NCBI GenBank assembly: GCA_031271965.1
Contig: JAISUS010000028.1
Span: 452,517 to 516,516 of the forward strand
DNA: 64,000 nucleotides
Source of the DNA: Prevotella sp.
GTDB taxonomy: Bacteria; Bacteroidota; Bacteroidia; Bacteroidales; Dysgonomonadaceae
Direction of reading: 5' to 3'
Below are positions 62,302 through 64,000 of the stretch, one piece after another. Position 1 is the first letter of the stretch; every line of letters begins with the position of its first letter. The notes below the pieces were generated by a model. That model was not told where the DNA came from and ran no database searches. It was given only the letters and a program-made list of their open reading frames with translations. The position numbers and the translations under genes are program-made.

Positions 62302-63549
62302 CTATCTTTTACAACGCACAGAATAGTACAGAATAGGAGAGTTATGTGTCCTGTACACACCAGCCTCATCCATATTTATTTCTCTAGTTATCCGATTCGC
62401 CGTAGCTCTGGAGGACGAGGACCAGAAGTAAGCATATACTCCTAAATGTGACACAAAGTTGTTAGCGGCGTAACCGGCAAACACAACGCCGAATCCGGAT
62501 TTTTTAGTTGGGAGACTGAGCCCGTTAGTCTCATCCGCTCCTTCAATGATTTTGCACGGTGATTTCAGAGCTTTGCCTTGACCGTCTTTAGTAGTAAGAG
62601 CGGGTCGCCATGTATCAAGAGCGCCGGTGCTCCAAGATTCCTGCCATGGTTCACTTTGGTTGTATGCTTCCCGTTGCTCCTTAGTATAGCTGCTGAAATC
62701 CTCTGCATGTTGGTAGATATAAGCCTCCAGCTCGTTCCACTCCTTATCGCTTGGAACATGCCACCCCTGTGGGCACACGCCGCGGAACTGTTTATCAGTG
62801 TTATCGCCTGGCTGGCCGTCCGCCTGATTAGTATTATCCGGATTGGGTGTATTATCAGGGCCGCCGCCAACATTAAGGGCGGCAGGCCAGTTATATAAAA
62901 CCCCTGTCTTCTTCCAGCCTTTTGCCCAGTTAATTTGAGCAGTGGCAGGGTCGTATATTCCGTATGGGCCGGGATAAGCGTAGTATTTATCTGTGTAAGG
63001 AGATACAATGTCTACAACGCCTTCACTGTAACCAGGATAACCATCCGACGATTGTGGTATGTAGCGCAAGTTCTCAAGCATCCAGTCGCCAGCGGTACTC
63101 CCAAAGTTACCGTAAAGGTATTTCTCTCCATCACGTGGATCGGTAAATTCAAAGACACCCGGAGCCAAGGCTGACTGTCCCAAATATACCCACTCCGTCC
63201 CTGTCCATGTAAAAACTCCTTTGGGAATCTCAGCGCACTGATCCTCCTTCACATTATAAACCGTCAATCCTATGTGCGCATTCTTATTCCAAGTTTCCGA
63301 ACTGCCTATCGATTTTGCCAACTCGGAATCAGTAGTTGGCTTCAGTTTATCGAGGTTCACACGGGGCAGCAGCATCCCTTTGGTAGCGGTTGTGTTATCC
63401 GTTTTCGGGTCATTCGGGTCAAATTCTTTTATGTCGAGCAAGGCGCCTTTGTTCGGGTCTATGCCCGAACCGATCGTCACCTGTCCATAAGATGCTGCGA
63501 CACAAGCTGTGAGCAGCATAATAATGATTGTAAGTCTGATTTTGTTCAT
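62302..63549 (-). CDS. FISUMP domain-containing secreted protein (second copy)
   Basis: 415 aa. Signal peptide (about 1-22, ending SYGQ), the shared N-terminal module (VTIGSGIDPNKGALLDIKE, TKGMLLPRVNL, IGLTVYNV, FTWTGTEWVYL) and a FISUMP domain (WMLENLRYIP, GVLYNWPAA, GVCPQGWHVPSDKEWNELE, LSLPTKKSGF, YFWSSSRAT, YYSVRCKR). Same architecture as the protein at 58169 but clearly diverged, so an old duplication. Likely surface-exposed; function unknown. Confidence 0.85.
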   Translation of the reverse strand: MNKIRLTIIIMLLTACVAASYGQVTIGSGIDPNKGALLDIKEFDPNDPKTDNTTATKGMLLPRVNLDKLKPTTDSELAKSIGSSETWNKNAHIGLTVYNVKEDQCAEIPKGVFTWTGTEWVYLGQSALAPGVFEFTDPRDGEKYLYGNFGSTAGDWMLENLRYIPQSSDGYPGYSEGVVDIVSPYTDKYYAYPGPYGIYDPATAQINWAKGWKKTGVLYNWPAALNVGGGPDNTPNPDNTNQADGQPGDNTDKQFRGVCPQGWHVPSDKEWNELEAYIYQHAEDFSSYTKEQREAYNQSEPWQESWSTGALDTWRPALTTKDGQGKALKSPCKIIEGADETNGLSLPTKKSGFGVVFAGYAANNFVSHLGVYAYFWSSSSRATANRITREINMDEAGVYRTHNSPILYYSVRCKR

Positions 63550-64000
63550 CGTATTTTAGTTTTTAATTCTAGATAAGTAATCTAAAATATTTACTGTCGC
63601 ATGTCATCCTTCCCTACGGTCAGGATCTCCTTATTTTGAAGAAAGAGATGCTTCGTTCCTCAGCATGACAAATACGACAATAAATCTTATCATTTATTTA
63701 ATTTGTTGCTGTATCTCCTGATTCTTCATTTTTAGTTCTTCATTTTTAGTTCTTCGTTTTTCATTTCTTTTACTGGATTGCTTCACTTTGTTCGCAATGA
63801 CGGGACACGCACCATTCGTCAGGCATGGTATGTGGCAGGAAATAAAAAAGGCCGCACGGCAAAGTAGATGCCGCACAGCCGAAGCAAAGCCTGTGTAAAG
63901 CCGGAGTCCCCGCCTTTTGGACATAGGGCAACCGTATCAAAATACCATCAAAAAGTTTATTATCTATTAAAGAGACACATACAGTTCTTCTAAAAAAATA
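63550..64000. repeat. Terminal intergenic repeat cluster
   Basis: No gene. It contains (i) an imperfect inverted-repeat unit at about 63597-63676 (GTCG..TGTCAT / ATGACA..CGAC); (ii) tandem 14-mers TTCTTCATTTTTAG at 63722-63735 and 63736-63749 with a third partial copy to 63762; (iii) about 63776-63804, on the minus strand CCCGTCATTGCGAA..GAAGCAATCC, a dispersed intergenic repeat type seen in many bacterial genomes. An open frame through here is an artefact of these repeats. Confidence 0.55.

Noticed and set aside
63694..63924. 76-aa minus-strand open frame (MSKRRGLRLY...)
   Set aside because: It runs through the dispersed CGTCATTGCGAA..GAAGCAAT repeat and the TTCTTCATTTTTAG tandem repeats; the resulting Lys/Asn/Glu-rich peptide is typical of such repeats and has no domain.
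63840..63960. GC-richer segment near the right edge considered as an RNA gene
   Set aside because: Contains short repeats but no recognisable tRNA, tmRNA or riboswitch signature.

Overview
The window looks like a chromosomal segment of an AT-rich, anaerobic Bacteroidota of the order Bacteroidales. The evidence is the promoter style (TAnnTTTG boxes, few Shine-Dalgarno sites), several SusC/BtuB-style TonB receptors, lipoproteins with Bacteroidales-type signals, and FISUMP surface proteins. A Dysgonomonas-like genus would fit, but I cannot prove it from sequence alone.

Layout. 1-6186: housekeeping genes on the minus strand (an lptF/G-type permease, ribBA, an aspartate aminotransferase, pheS), the 3' end of a nuclease gene, and a tRNA with CAT anticodon. 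6475-14040: a plus-strand heavy-metal RND efflux operon (TolC-like channel, lipoprotein adaptor, CzcA/CusA-type pump) followed by its probable two-component regulator pair. 14268-25301: a minus-strand locus laid out like the hmuYRSTUV heme-uptake operons: lipoprotein, TonB receptor, second lipoprotein, membrane-anchored CobN-family chelatase, small membrane protein, MotA/TolQ/ExbB channel, DUF2149 protein. 25690-55427: a very complete anaerobic cobalamin island. Its transcription units are (i) riboswitch 1 > cbiL, btuF-, btuC-, btuD-like, cbiJ-cbiD fusion (plus); (ii) riboswitch 2 > BtuB-like receptor, exported CbiK, second TonB receptor, PepSY protein, cbiH-cbiC fusion, cbiP, cobD, cbiB, cbiET, cbiG-cbiF fusion, cobU, cobT, cobS, cobC (minus, about 18 kb with tight or overlapping junctions); (iii) cbiA and a PduO-type adenosyltransferase (plus); (iv) riboswitch 3 > BtuB-like receptor and a lipoprotein CbiK (minus). 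55614-64000: an accessory region with a MITE-like element, three secreted paralogs sharing one N-terminal module (two with FISUMP domains), a membrane-bound AraC regulator, an AraC-like sensor without DNA-binding domain, and structured or repetitive non-coding DNA.

How it fits together. From sirohydrochlorin onward, all steps to adenosylcobalamin are encoded here, plus corrinoid uptake. Precorrin-2/sirohydrochlorin synthesis and lower-ligand (DMB) synthesis are not in the window. Because two CbiK-type cobaltochelatases are present, the CobN-like protein is probably not the cobalt inserter of this pathway and fits better as the chelatase of the heme locus.

Most striking observations: riboswitches 1 and 2 carry a 183-bp inverted repeat (181/183 identical) inside the aptamer, bounding a 24-kb segment. 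Inversion across it would swap the two operons between the two promoters while keeping both under chimeric riboswitches. In addition, both CbiK enzymes carry export signals and each follows a BtuB-like receptor under a cobalamin riboswitch, suggesting an extracytoplasmic cobalt/tetrapyrrole step coupled to TonB-dependent uptake.
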